IMG/VR virus record: IMGVR_UViG_3300020478_000022
Span: 1 to 38,465 of that record
From: a virus
Reading direction: 5' to 3' (one strand)
Length of the DNA: 38,465 nucleotides
Both the position numbers and the translations under genes were made by a program. Position 1 is the stretch's first letter; every line of letters starts with the position of its first letter. Under the pieces are notes generated by a model. That model did no database searches. It saw only the letters and a program-made list of their open reading frames with translations, and was not told where the DNA came from. Positions 23,296 through 30,847 of the stretch are shown piece after piece.

Positions 23296-25094
23296 TTTGA
23301 GCCTCCGTTCACATCTAGATAACGGCTACTCACTTTGTCGTAGTTCAATAATGCCTTGCCCTGTTTTCCGATATAACGGGGCTTAATTTTTTGCACATGA
23401 ACGGCGACTGATGTGTCCGCATCTGGTTTTAGGCTCCTCCAAACGCTTAAAATGCAATCCCCCTTTGCCCACCAATGCCTTGACGATTCAATGTCAAAAG
23501 GTCGGACGATTGGGTAATCTTTTCCTAGCTCAGCCTCCATCTTTCTAGGGTGAGCTATCACCCAAATATGAATGTCATGCTGACGAGCAAACCGCCTAAC
23601 TTTTGAAATCCAAGAGGAAATATATTCAGAATCAGACTTGCCCCATTGATTTTGGGGACGGGAGTGATCTAGCTCATTGTATGGGTCAATAATCAGCCCT
23701 TTTAAATTCGGATAACGAAAGATACAAGTTTCAGCATCTTGCAAAATTGAATCCAAACTTAAAGATTGCTGACCATCACCTTTGGGCTCGGGCAAAATCA
23801 TATGGAAGTGGTTGTGTAGAAATTCCATGCCGCGAACCGCTTCCTCGATTGTCATTCTTTTGCTTGGCCCAGGGAAAAATGGTTTCCCAATATATTTTTC
23901 TAAGAGCGATATGTAATGCAGATGAACGGGTTGATTTTCTGGGGAGCATACAGCAAACCCCCAACCTTTCTCAGCCAAGCGGATTGCTATGTGATCCACC
24001 AAACCAGATTTGCCGGAAGAAGGAACACCAGTAACTAAAGTCCAGAAACCTGTTTTCACCGTATAAAGTTCGTCCAGGGACGGCCAACCAATTTTCTCCC
24101 CACCTATAATTCCATTTTCGTAGAGGTTGAAAATATCTTCCTCCACCGATTCAACATCATAAATACCAGCGATAGGGTAAGGTTTCGGGTTTTCTAGAAG
24201 TCTGCGTAAAACCTCTTTGCCGTGCTTAACTAAGACGTCGTTGGGGTCTTTACAGCCGCTTGGAAATTTAACTTGGTAACAATTTTTTTTGCCAAGAGAA
24301 TGTGCTATTTCTTTTTCCAACTTTTTTCCAGCTTCATCATTGTCAACAGCGATAATGACACGGACGCCAGCAAAAGCTTGTTTGCCCAGCTTCCTGATGC
24401 TATCCATCGAATTGGCGCCATTGCTAACTGAAATACAAGGTATATGAGCGGAGGTAACATCTCCGTTGTTCAGCTTGTGTTGCTGAAATGTAGCTGTTAA
24501 AACAGAAAGGCGATCAATCTCACCCTCAACAATTACCAAATCACGATCTTCCAGTTCCTTTAGGGCCATTAGATCCCCGATCCCATAGACAATCCTTTCG
24601 GCCCCTTCCTCCAACCACATTTTTTTGTCCAGGGTGCGATACTTTACATTGACAATTTCCCCATCAACAATGTCCCAACTTTTCCATTGTGTAGGCCGTA
24701 TAAACGGAAAACATATAGCCTTACCCTTGGAAGAGATTTTTTCCATTTCCAAAACAAGTGGGTCTAAACTTCTTCCATGAACAAGGTAGGTATAATGTTC
24801 TTTCGACAACCCTTTCTGGTTGTAAAATGGCTTTTTGTAATTGATTTTGTTATAAAGCGATGTTCCTTTTTCACCATATTTTAGTCCCCCGGAAAAACCA
24901 CAGTCAGGTTCATGGTTACAATGCCATTTCAAACTCAGCAGATTAACCGCCAAGCATTTTTGGGACTGATTTTTTTTACTTCTCGATGAACTGCACCTGG
25001 GACAAGTTGTCATAACCTCGCCCCTATCATTTGGCTCACCCGAAAAAGTGATACCAAAGTCCTCCCATTTGTATCTCACCTCATTTTGAATCAT
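23265..25094 (-). CDS. Bifunctional primase-helicase (T7 gp4-like), 609 aa
   Basis: Three domains: an N-terminal zinc-binding part (CPRC at about 31-34 and later Cys residues to about 65), a Toprim primase core with DLVIVEGEIDRL and RVIIAVDNDEAGKKL, and a RecA/DnaB-type helicase with Walker A GVPSSGKSG and a Walker B-like LIIDPYNELD. It would make primers and unwind DNA at the fork. The ATG at 25094 (GGAG eight bases before) is preferred over TTG 25100. No polymerase gene accompanies it. Confidence 0.88.
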   Translation of the reverse strand: MIQNEVRYKWEDFGITFSGEPNDRGEVMTTCPRCSSSRSKKNQSQKCLAVNLLSLKWHCNHEPDCGFSGGLKYGEKGTSLYNKINYKKPFYNQKGLSKEHYTYLVHGRSLDPLVLEMEKISSKGKAICFPFIRPTQWKSWDIVDGEIVNVKYRTLDKKMWLEEGAERIVYGIGDLMALKELEDRDLVIVEGEIDRLSVLTATFQQHKLNNGDVTSAHIPCISVSNGANSMDSIRKLGKQAFAGVRVIIAVDNDEAGKKLEKEIAHSLGKKNCYQVKFPSGCKDPNDVLVKHGKEVLRRLLENPKPYPIAGIYDVESVEEDIFNLYENGIIGGEKIGWPSLDELYTVKTGFWTLVTGVPSSGKSGLVDHIAIRLAEKGWGFAVCSPENQPVHLHYISLLEKYIGKPFFPGPSKRMTIEEAVRGMEFLHNHFHMILPEPKGDGQQSLSLDSILQDAETCIFRYPNLKGLIIDPYNELDHSRPQNQWGKSDSEYISSWISKVRRFARQHDIHIWVIAHPRKMEAELGKDYPIVRPFDIESSRHWWAKGDCILSVWRSLKPDADTSVAVHVQKIKPRYIGKQGKALLNYDKVSSRYLDVNGGSNWQHSQTQKT

Positions 25095-25810
25095 ACGCAA
25101 TACTCCATAGTTTCGGCGGTCAATTCTTTAGGTGGGGAACAATCAAAATCAGGATTAACCCAATCCCTGATCTGGTTGAACCAAGTTAAAGAATTTTTCC
25201 AACTCAGATTTTTGTGGTCGGTTGCTCTCTTGCGGTAAACATAATTCATGTAGTTTTTTAACGCTTGAATACACTCCTCATGGGTTAAACCCTTCTTCTT
25301 GCCAGCTTTCCTGACAAGGACGTATTTTTTTTCGCATTTACTCCTTTCCGTTCTACTTTCCTTCGGGTACATCTCATAAATTTCGCTGAATTGCTTTTCA
25401 TACGGAACTGGGTTCTCATGCACAGTATGTTTATTCTTTTCTAGATTTATATTCTGGTTTATATCCTCTCTCTCCTCTGAATCAGCATGGCCTTCTTCAT
25501 CTTGTAGCAACTCGCTAGCAAGTTGCTCCGATGGTGATAGCAATATTAAAAACCCTGCTTTAAACATAGGTTTGAGGTTAATTTTCTTCTTAACGGGGAG
25601 TTTTTTCTGCAACCAGCTTTCGTCCAGGGGCAAACGATTCTCGCATTTGCTGGCCAAGACCCAGATAAGCATAAGCTGATGCTGACAATCATCAGGTAGG
25701 AGCCCAAATTCATAATCATCCAAAATGCTTGAATGAAGTTTAATCCAAGGTGGGCAACGATCTTTGTAATGCTGAAATTTCTTTAGATTCTTCACCTTAA
25801 AATATTCCAT
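25091..25810 (-). CDS. Replication initiator/helicase loader, DnaD-like, about 239 aa
   Basis: The N-terminal winged-helix-like part (FQHYKDRCPPWIKLHSSILD then HQLMLIWVLASKCENRLP) is typical of phage replication proteins. A charged linker follows, then a DnaD-like C-terminal helix set (TWFNQIRDWVNPDFD). It precedes and overlaps the primase-helicase. GGAGG precedes two adjacent ATGs (25813, 25810); either may be used. It probably opens the origin and loads the helicase. Confidence 0.65.
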   Translation of the reverse strand: MEYFKVKNLKKFQHYKDRCPPWIKLHSSILDDYEFGLLPDDCQHQLMLIWVLASKCENRLPLDESWLQKKLPVKKKINLKPMFKAGFLILLSPSEQLASELLQDEEGHADSEEREDINQNINLEKNKHTVHENPVPYEKQFSEIYEMYPKESRTERSKCEKKYVLVRKAGKKKGLTHEECIQALKNYMNYVYRKRATDHKNLSWKNSLTWFNQIRDWVNPDFDCSPPKELTAETMEYCV

Positions 25811-25989
25811 CATTCCTCCTCCCTTGGGGCAGGGTTGTTGAAACAAGATTCCCCCGAACAGCAGGGGTCTATGTTGTTTCTACAGAATTGGCAAAGAACG
25901 GAGCCCCCGTGGTTGATTGGTTCCGTCCAGTTGGAACACCAGTTACAAAAAATATGAGTCTCGTTTGATATTGAGCGCTGTTCATCCAT
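25810..25989 (-). CDS. Zinc-finger protein, 59 aa
   Basis: From ATG 25989 (overlapping the end of the upstream gene) the protein has CNWC, CQFC and a CCSGESC group, which fits one or two small zinc-binding units. The end is acidic (PREEE). Probably a DNA- or protein-binding accessory of the replication operon. Confidence 0.55.
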   Translation of the reverse strand: MDEQRSISNETHIFCNWCSNWTEPINHGGSVLCQFCRNNIDPCCSGESCFNNPAPREEE

Positions 25990-26197
25990 GAATATCTCGC
26001 CATATTTCAATCGAATACATCGTGGTAAAAACCAGATCGCCGACCAAAAACCCGTATAAACCGTTAAAATACCAGTAAGTTAAGAAGCAACTATTACAAA
26101 TTGCGCCAGAATACAATCCATATTTTTTCCGTCTGTTGATCCATCTCACAGACAGGGCCCCCCATACAGTTAGCCCAAACTCAATGAAATAGGTCAT
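25982..26197 (-). CDS. Small membrane protein, 71 aa
   Basis: From ATG 26197 (AGAGG before it, ATGA with the upstream stop). Two hydrophobic stretches, FIEFGLTVWGALSV and FLTYWYFNGLYGFLVGDLVF, flank a basic RWINRRKKYG loop, giving two membrane segments or more. It resembles small phage membrane proteins with PnuC-like aromatic composition, but transport is not shown. Confidence 0.55.
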   Translation of the reverse strand: MTYFIEFGLTVWGALSVRWINRRKKYGLYSGAICNSCFLTYWYFNGLYGFLVGDLVFTTMYSIEIWRDIHG

Positions 26198-26502
26198 TTT
26201 ACCTCTTTTAATAGGGTGATACTCTTGATACACCCAACAGGAATTTGGCCTTCTGCGGCAATATGAGGGTCTTTAGGATTGCTGTATTCTACATTTGTGA
26301 ACAAAAAAACCGTCTTTCCTCGGTATACGTTAAAAAACCCCACAGTTTTGATGTGAATTTCTCGTAATTCCTTTAAACTTTCGCCCAGGGACTTCCAAAC
26401 CAAACCAGTTGGAGATGGGTCATCGTCAGCCGCATCAACCCATTCCACAATAATCGGCTGAGAGCGCTCCAATTTTTTGATCTGAGAAATGATTTTTTTC
26501 AT
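26194..26502 (-). CDS. Conserved small phage protein, 102 aa
   Basis: The first gene of the leftward replication operon. Pattern: QPIIVEWVDAADDDP, then IHIKTVGFFNVYRGKTVFLF and QIPVGCIKSITLL. Similar small beta-rich proteins occur beside phage replication genes; function unknown. No good ribosome site is seen; the promoter and operator lie just upstream. Confidence 0.55.
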   Translation of the reverse strand: MKKIISQIKKLERSQPIIVEWVDAADDDPSPTGLVWKSLGESLKELREIHIKTVGFFNVYRGKTVFLFTNVEYSNPKDPHIAAEGQIPVGCIKSITLLKEVK

Positions 26503-26507
26503 GGTGA

Positions 26508-26524
26508 GACAAATTTGGGACTGG
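26508..26524. repeat. Direct repeat GACARATTTGGGACT, copy 1
   Basis: GACAAATTTGGGACT here and GACAGATTTGGGACT at the 3' end of the integrase gene differ at one base. The pair brackets the 240-bp gap beside the integrase and is a possible att-related or integrase-binding repeat. Confidence 0.45.
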
Positions 26525-26545
26525 TTCTTATTCGTTTCAAACTTA

Positions 26546-26561
26546 TTGTATTGTACCGCAA
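26546..26561. promoter_or_regulatory. Repressor operator over the leftward replication promoter
   Basis: TTGTATTGTACCGCAA on the plus strand (TTGCGGTACAATACAA leftward) matches the repressor-gene operator at 13 of 16 positions and covers the -10 box of the leftward promoter. Confidence 0.6.
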
Positions 26562-26578
26562 AATTAAATGTAGATCAA
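26550..26578 (-). promoter_or_regulatory. Leftward promoter of the replication operon
   Basis: On the minus strand TTGATC (26573-26578), a 17-bp spacer and TACAAT (26550-26555) make a good sigma-70 promoter. Transcription would begin near 26543, just upstream of the gene starting at 26502. The operator overlaps the -10 box. Confidence 0.65.
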
Positions 26579-26744
26579 TGCAATCAATAGGTTAAAAAAA
26601 TAGGGCAAAAATTGCAGGGTAAGTCAAGATTTGCCACTATTTTTAAAAAAAGTTATAATTGCTTACAAAAAAACGGTCTATTTCATACTTGTAGTTTTCT
26701 TCATAACAAAATTTTTAACTCCTGCAAGCCCCTATTTAAAGGCG
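26579..26744. other. AT-rich gap beside the integrase (possible attP arm region)
   Basis: No gene is seen. It contains one copy of the 16-bp repeat AGGGTAAGTCAAGATT (26616-26631) and A/T runs. Such regions next to integrase genes often hold attP arm sites; this is inferred. Confidence 0.35.
26616..26631 (+). repeat. 16-bp inverted repeat flanking the integrase, left copy
   Basis: AGGGTAAGTCAAGATT. The exact reverse complement is at 27969-27984, upstream of the integrase start, so the two copies bracket the gene about 1.35 kb apart. Confidence 0.8.
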
Positions 26745-27944
26745 CTAACCTTTTTTTGGGACAGATTTGGGACTATCTAAAACCCTCATTTTAGGCTTGT
26801 CAAAAGTCCTTTTGTGCGCCTCAACTACGTCTTTTGTTTTAAGATAGGCGTAAATCTGGGTGGATTGAATGCTTTGATGCCCCATCATTCTTTGAACATG
26901 GTGTAATTCATTTCCAGGCGCTTGAACTGCCTTACACGCAAAATCATGCCTCATTGTATGAGGGGTACAATCTTCCATGCCACCCGCCTCTTTTTTAGCC
27001 CGAGTAAACGCCCTCCAATATGTCTGCCCACTAATGGGTAGGTTCATGTTGGAACGGTTTTCCCAGTATGTGTTTTCATATGATCTGGGAAAAACGTATG
27101 GCGATTTGTCCCCAATTTCAGAAAAACGACGCTCCAAAACTTCAAGGGCCCGGTCACTAATATAGCTAACATGGGGTGCGTTATCCCCAGGCTTTCTTTT
27201 GAAACAAGTTGCTGGAATCGTAATGATTCTTTTTTCAAAATCAACCCATTTCCATTCCATGCTAATTGCATTGCCACGACGTAAACCAGTAAGTAAAGAA
27301 ATACAAACCGCATCGTAAAGCCACGGATAGCATTTGAGGTTTTTACAAGCTTCATACAAATTCAATTCCTGGTCAAAGGATAGTTCTTTGGATTTCCCTT
27401 TTGCCTGCTTTGGGATTCCCGTTTTCTTTGATCTGAAAGGATTGTGATTATAATTTGCAAACTCAAGTTCTATCCCAAAATTGTAGGCTTCTTTGGCAAC
27501 TACACACATGGCTCTAATACTACTTGGCTTATACTTGCGAGTAAAACCACCAATCGGTGAAATCGCGCCCGTAAGTAATTGAGACACCGTTTGTGAAACA
27601 TCCGAAACCGTCAACTCTATCACTTTGGTTCTAGCTGTTCCCTTGTAAAATGAAAAATCATTGCTGAAAAAAATATCTTCATTACAAAAGAGTTTAAAAA
27701 ATTGATGGGCGAATGTTCTAGCGCATTTTGCTGTTCCAGGCCTACAACGACTTGCTTTACTTACCAAATACATTCTAAAGAGTTCGGCTAACGGCATAGT
27801 GTAACCACGCAATCGGCTTCCTTCTTCCTCAAGCTGGTTCTGCAATTTCCGAAAATACTCCTGGGCCTTCTTTTTATTGGTTAGGCCCGAACTGACCTTC
27901 TTCCCACCGATCCGTTCATAATAGATAGTGCCACGCCTAAACAT
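26745..27944 (-). CDS. int: Tyrosine recombinase (phage integrase), 399 aa
   Basis: All catalytic residues are visible (numbered from ATG 27944): Arg222 in LLTGLRRGN, the Lys in the beta-hairpin ATCFKRK (about 249-251), His329-x2-Arg332 in HTMRHDF, His356 in MMGHQS and the nucleophile Tyr365 in IYAYLK. The N-terminal part is an arm-binding/core-binding region. GGAAGGAGG precedes ATG 27944; the longer frame lacks a site. It would insert and excise the phage genome. No excisionase was recognised. Confidence 0.92.
   Translation of the reverse strand: MFRRGTIYYERIGGKKVSSGLTNKKKAQEYFRKLQNQLEEEGSRLRGYTMPLAELFRMYLVSKASRCRPGTAKCARTFAHQFFKLFCNEDIFFSNDFSFYKGTARTKVIELTVSDVSQTVSQLLTGAISPIGGFTRKYKPSSIRAMCVVAKEAYNFGIELEFANYNHNPFRSKKTGIPKQAKGKSKELSFDQELNLYEACKNLKCYPWLYDAVCISLLTGLRRGNAISMEWKWVDFEKRIITIPATCFKRKPGDNAPHVSYISDRALEVLERRFSEIGDKSPYVFPRSYENTYWENRSNMNLPISGQTYWRAFTRAKKEAGGMEDCTPHTMRHDFACKAVQAPGNELHHVQRMMGHQSIQSTQIYAYLKTKDVVEAHKRTFDKPKMRVLDSPKSVPKKG
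26760..26776. repeat. Direct repeat GACARATTTGGGACT, copy 2
   Basis: Inside the last codons of the integrase. The near-identical copy is at 26508. See the copy there. Confidence 0.45.
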
Positions 27945-27968
27945 AAAGCCTCCTTCCTCTAGCATGAC

Positions 27969-27984
27969 AATCTTGACTTACCCT
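27969..27984 (-). repeat. 16-bp inverted repeat flanking the integrase, right copy
   Basis: AATCTTGACTTACCCT, exact reverse complement of 26616-26631. It lies 24 bp upstream of the integrase ATG, where it could bind integrase or regulate int. A looser relative, CTCAAGCTTGCCAC, follows at about 28006 and resembles the bases beyond the left copy (TCAAGATTTGCCAC). Confidence 0.8.
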
Positions 27985-28073
27985 ACACAGGCATCTTACT
28001 CTATCTCAAGCTTGCCACGCAACTCCTACCAGTTACAAAGATTTACTAAAAGTCCTAGTGGCTCTTTTAAAAT

Positions 28074-28319
28074 TTAAGGACTGGGCCGCAATTGCGCGAT
28101 CTTTTCATATGATTGAGGGGGCTTTCGATTAAAGGAAAATTCCCCATCATTATTCGGTAGCTCCAAGTCATCCCAATTTGTACGGTGAAACAATCGTTTG
28201 AAAGATTCACTCGTTTCATAATTTTTTGCATGAAGAATAGTAGCTTGTAGGGGTGAAATTTCCTCTTTTAAATTACCCTCCCCATCATAAATTTTTATCC
28301 CTGCGATATGACTCTTCAT
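28074..28319 (-). CDS. Small protein with DGEGNLK motif, 81 aa
   Basis: From ATG 28319 (AGGAG before it). The protein starts MKSHIAGIKIYDGEGNLKEE and shares KIYDGEGNLK with the late 62-aa protein. The C-terminus (YEKIAQLRPSP) is coded by the 26-bp repeat. It is the last gene of the recombination operon, just upstream of int. Function unknown. Confidence 0.5.
   Translation of the reverse strand: MKSHIAGIKIYDGEGNLKEEISPLQATILHAKNYETSESFKRLFHRTNWDDLELPNNDGEFSFNRKPPQSYEKIAQLRPSP
28084..28109. repeat. 26-bp direct repeat, copy 2
   Basis: Second copy of the repeat at 16829-16854 (25 of 26 identical), inside the 3' end of the 81-aa gene and about 140 bp upstream of the integrase start. Confidence 0.8.
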
Positions 28320-28511
28320 TATTTCTCCTAGAAAGTGTTTGCGCCGCCCTTGTAAGAGGTGAACCAAGCCTCTTATTGGTCAAAGGCGACACAAACCCAT
28401 TCATCCAAACAAGGTGAATTGTGACTGAAAACGTCGTTCACCGCGACGCCCTGAGATTTTCCCATTTAGCCCTGGGAACAACACAGTCACTCTGCTGACA
28501 ATTGGGCGGAT
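28320..28511. other. Gap between SSB and the 81-aa gene
   Basis: About 190 bp with dyads (GGTGAA / TTCACC at about 28411-28438) but no clear promoter. A minus-strand ORF of 30 aa (28373-28465; MGKSQGVAVNDVFSHNSPCL start) is possible but has only a weak ribosome site. Confidence 0.3.
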
Positions 28512-28835
28512 TTAGCTTTCTTTCCTGGCACAAAATTCAAAATCGTTCACATGGACAAAAGACTTGGATTTTTTTACTCCATCAGAATCCTCCCAGCGAT
28601 CCGTTCTAAACTCACCCTCAACAAGAATGGGGTCACCTTTACCCATGTGATTGCAAATTGCTTCGCCTCTAGAGCCCCAGCATTTCAATTCCATAAACTC
28701 CGGCTTATCTACCCACTTCTCTCCTTCTTTAACTCTGCGATTAACTGCCAAACCAAATTCAGTTACAGAAGTTTCACCTACCTCTTTTAAATCCGGCTCT
28801 CTGGTCAAATTACCTTTAAGAATAACTTTATTCAT
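28512..28835 (-). CDS. ssb: Single-stranded DNA-binding protein, 107 aa
   Basis: OB-fold SSB: MNKVILKGNLTREPDLKEV, then SVTEFGLAVNRRVK, FMELKCWGSRGEAICNHMGK and GDPILVEGEFRTDRWED. It lacks the long acidic tail of bacterial SSB, as many phage forms do. ATG 28835 overlaps the upstream stop and has AAAGGA at the right distance. It would coat ssDNA for ERF-driven annealing and for replication. Confidence 0.9.
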   Translation of the reverse strand: MNKVILKGNLTREPDLKEVGETSVTEFGLAVNRRVKEGEKWVDKPEFMELKCWGSRGEAICNHMGKGDPILVEGEFRTDRWEDSDGVKKSKSFVHVNDFEFCARKES

Positions 28836-29380
28836 TCTTTGCATCCTTTCACGGCTAAAGTTGTTTTTTGAAAAAATCTAACGCCCTTTATGGGCACCGA
28901 GTCCTTGTGCTTTGAAACATGATCCTTCAACGCCTTGGCGTCTACAGTTAGAAACTCACGGGGTAGTTCCAATTCGTTCTCGACCTCAAAATCCCATGAC
29001 TTTCTAATTTCTATTGAGTCGAGTTCCGGGATCGTTGCAACAAACGCCCCCTTCTTCATATCAATCTTGTCCTGTTCATCCTTGAACCTGACCATCTCAG
29101 CCTTGATATGTTTTTCAGCCTCTAGTAAAGGCTTCAAATGTTTTTTCTCCGTACCGCAAATTGTTTTATGAGTATCATGCGCTTTGGATTTTGCTGGCTT
29201 GAAATCATTAATAATTGTGTTTGCCATTACTTTGTTTTGGGCCAACAAAGCGGCACCATGCTCATACTCTTGAATGTTTTTTATCTTGTAAGTATTTTCG
29301 ACAGCCCATTGCCACTCGCTAGCCGCCTCTGCATGAGCTAAAACTGTAGCCTGGTCAACCCCAACTAACTCCTGGCTCAT
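28832..29380 (-). CDS. Conserved phage recombination-operon protein, 182 aa
   Basis: A helical protein with EYEHGAALLAQNKVMANTI, AKSKAHDTHKTICGTEKKHL and KPLLEAEKHIKAEM (coiled coil), then a small beta-rich C-terminus (KSWDFEVENELELPREFL; VPIKGVRFFQ). I know this pattern from phage operons with recombinases, where it is unnamed or called Gam-like. A Gam-type nuclease inhibitor is possible but not shown. Overlaps at both ends link it to its neighbours. Confidence 0.6.
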   Translation of the reverse strand: MSQELVGVDQATVLAHAEAASEWQWAVENTYKIKNIQEYEHGAALLAQNKVMANTIINDFKPAKSKAHDTHKTICGTEKKHLKPLLEAEKHIKAEMVRFKDEQDKIDMKKGAFVATIPELDSIEIRKSWDFEVENELELPREFLTVDAKALKDHVSKHKDSVPIKGVRFFQKTTLAVKGCKE

Positions 29381-29970
29381 TTGTACCTCCCTAGTGAATG
29401 ATAGACCTTGACCATAGAATCAAACATATGAGTATCTCTTACGTCAGGGTGAGGAATAAATTCGTACCCTCCTTCACGGAACAAGTAGAGGGCTCCGCGT
29501 TTCGGGGGGTTTTTCTGGTCTTTGTCATAAAGCAATGAATAGCCAGCCGTCTGAATTTTATGCCAGCCACTTTTTTTAGTGCTTTTGTTCCCTGCGGTTT
29601 TTAGATCAATAATATATTTCTCACCCTGTAAGTCAGCGATTATGTCCATTGTCCCAGCTACCATTAACTTTTCGTTGTAGAGTCGGGTTTCTGGCACAAT
29701 GCTTCTCAAATTTACCTTCTCAACAAATTCCCTAAACGCAAGTAGACAAATTAAGGCTTCGGGCATAACTGAACGCTCATCAAGGCCATCCATAATATCC
29801 AATTCAACAGCTTTGTGGACAGCCGTGCCAAAATCCCTGTACCAAGGGTCAAGGAAGGAATAATCAATATTTAAGACGGTGCTAATAACAGTAGTAACGC
29901 TTGGTAACTTACGCCCATTCAATTTGTATTCGTGCTTACCGTTGACGTCGTTAAAAGTAAAATTATTCAT
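29377..29970 (-). CDS. RecB/Cas4-type PD-(D/E)XK exonuclease, 197 aa
   Basis: Motifs of the RecB-like nuclease family: GTAVHKA (His52), AGTMDIIADL (Asp109), YIIDLKTA (Asp122-x-Lys124) and HKIQTAGYSLL (Gln140, Tyr144). It follows the ERF gene with an ATGA overlap. The likely role is to resect DNA ends and give ssDNA for ERF. No cas genes or arrays are present, so a CRISPR role is unlikely. Confidence 0.8.
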   Translation of the reverse strand: MNNFTFNDVNGKHEYKLNGRKLPSVTTVISTVLNIDYSFLDPWYRDFGTAVHKAVELDIMDGLDERSVMPEALICLLAFREFVEKVNLRSIVPETRLYNEKLMVAGTMDIIADLQGEKYIIDLKTAGNKSTKKSGWHKIQTAGYSLLYDKDQKNPPKRGALYLFREGGYEFIPHPDVRDTHMFDSMVKVYHSLGRYK

Positions 29971-30755
29971 GCGGCTTTAGCTTTCTTTTCCAGCCTTGAA
30001 ATGAACTTCGTTACCTTGCTGTAAAGCTTTTTTTCCAATCGCTCGATGCTTTCATGCTTAAACTCTTTTTTAAACTCTGCCCTGGCAAACTCAGTCAATT
30101 TGTTCAGACGGTCTTGAAGTCCTTTTGCCTTATCCCCATTAAGCAATTCAATTTCTTTTCCCCTAAACATCTCCGCAGTCTCTTTAACTGATTGTCCAGC
30201 GATAGAAAAGTCATCTTTAGCCTTCGGCATCTTCACCTTTGGCTTAGTTTGTGTTTTTTTGTTTTTTGCTTCTTTAATGTCATCTTCACTTATTCCACTT
30301 GCCTCATTACCGTCATCATCCGTTTGGTGAACACCCAACATAGAAGCTAACCCACCCCGTCGGGCATAAGTAATAGAAGCCATGTACCCTTGAGGGTCTT
30401 TTTTCACCGTGTTCAAGTTCCAAGTTCCACGACGCCACGCCCCAGAAGAATGGGAAAGAACAGTTACCAGGCGAGTACCTTCAGCGTCAGGCGTTTGAGT
30501 CACAGAAAAACCATTGTCCGCCAAATGCTGACGAACCGAGTTCCAAATGCTTTCCAAATCTGCATAAGAATTTTTGTGAAAGGGGTTTTCGCTGTCTTTT
30601 AGCGCCCCTTTCAGCGCCCCTTGAACTTTACTCAGCGCGGTGTTAAATTCTTTCATGCTTTCATCAACGCCCCAGCCAGCTTTAATCCCATCCATATTTT
30701 GAGAAATCTTCCATTCCACGAATTGAGTTATTTCCCTTTTGGTTTCGTCATCCAT
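29967..30755 (-). CDS. erf: ERF-family single-strand annealing recombinase, 262 aa
   Basis: Typical ERF signature: NPFHKNSYADL (57-67), then SVTQTPDAEGTRLVTVLSHS, KKDPQGYMASITYARRGGL (about 118-136) and GVHQTDDDGNE (141-151). The C-terminus is a basic Lys-rich tail. ERF proteins anneal homologous ssDNA, as in P22, for recombination or genome circularisation. The ATG shares a base with the stop of the 30-aa membrane ORF. Confidence 0.9.
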   Translation of the reverse strand: MDDETKREITQFVEWKISQNMDGIKAGWGVDESMKEFNTALSKVQGALKGALKDSENPFHKNSYADLESIWNSVRQHLADNGFSVTQTPDAEGTRLVTVLSHSSGAWRRGTWNLNTVKKDPQGYMASITYARRGGLASMLGVHQTDDDGNEASGISEDDIKEAKNKKTQTKPKVKMPKAKDDFSIAGQSVKETAEMFRGKEIELLNGDKAKGLQDRLNKLTEFARAEFKKEFKHESIERLEKKLYSKVTKFISRLEKKAKAA

Positions 30756-30847
30756 TAGTCATCCTCCGTAATTAGAAAGTAGGTAAGCACTCCTAGCCCA
30801 AATCCGAAGAAAAAAATTATTCCCGTAATCATAAAGTTATCAGTCAT
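30755..30847 (-). CDS. Tiny membrane peptide, 30 aa
   Basis: The ATG at 30847 opens a 30-residue frame starting MTDNFMITGIIFFFGFGLGV and ending YFLITEDD: one membrane segment with an acidic tail. The stop overlaps the ERF start (TAATG). It is the first gene of the leftward recombination operon. The ribosome site is weak. Confidence 0.45.
   Translation of the reverse strand: MTDNFMITGIIFFFGFGLGVLTYFLITEDD

Noticed and set aside
26503-28073. tRNA gene or tRNA fragment near the integrase as an att site
   Set aside because: No cloverleaf or T-arm-like GTTCGA motif was found on either strand by eye.
28373-28465. 30-aa minus-strand ORF in the gap after ssb
   Set aside because: Weak ribosome site and no recognisable pattern; mentioned under the gap entry only.
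29377-29970. Cas4 as evidence for a CRISPR system
   Set aside because: No other cas gene and no array; RecB-like nucleases beside ERF and SSB are normal in phage recombination operons.
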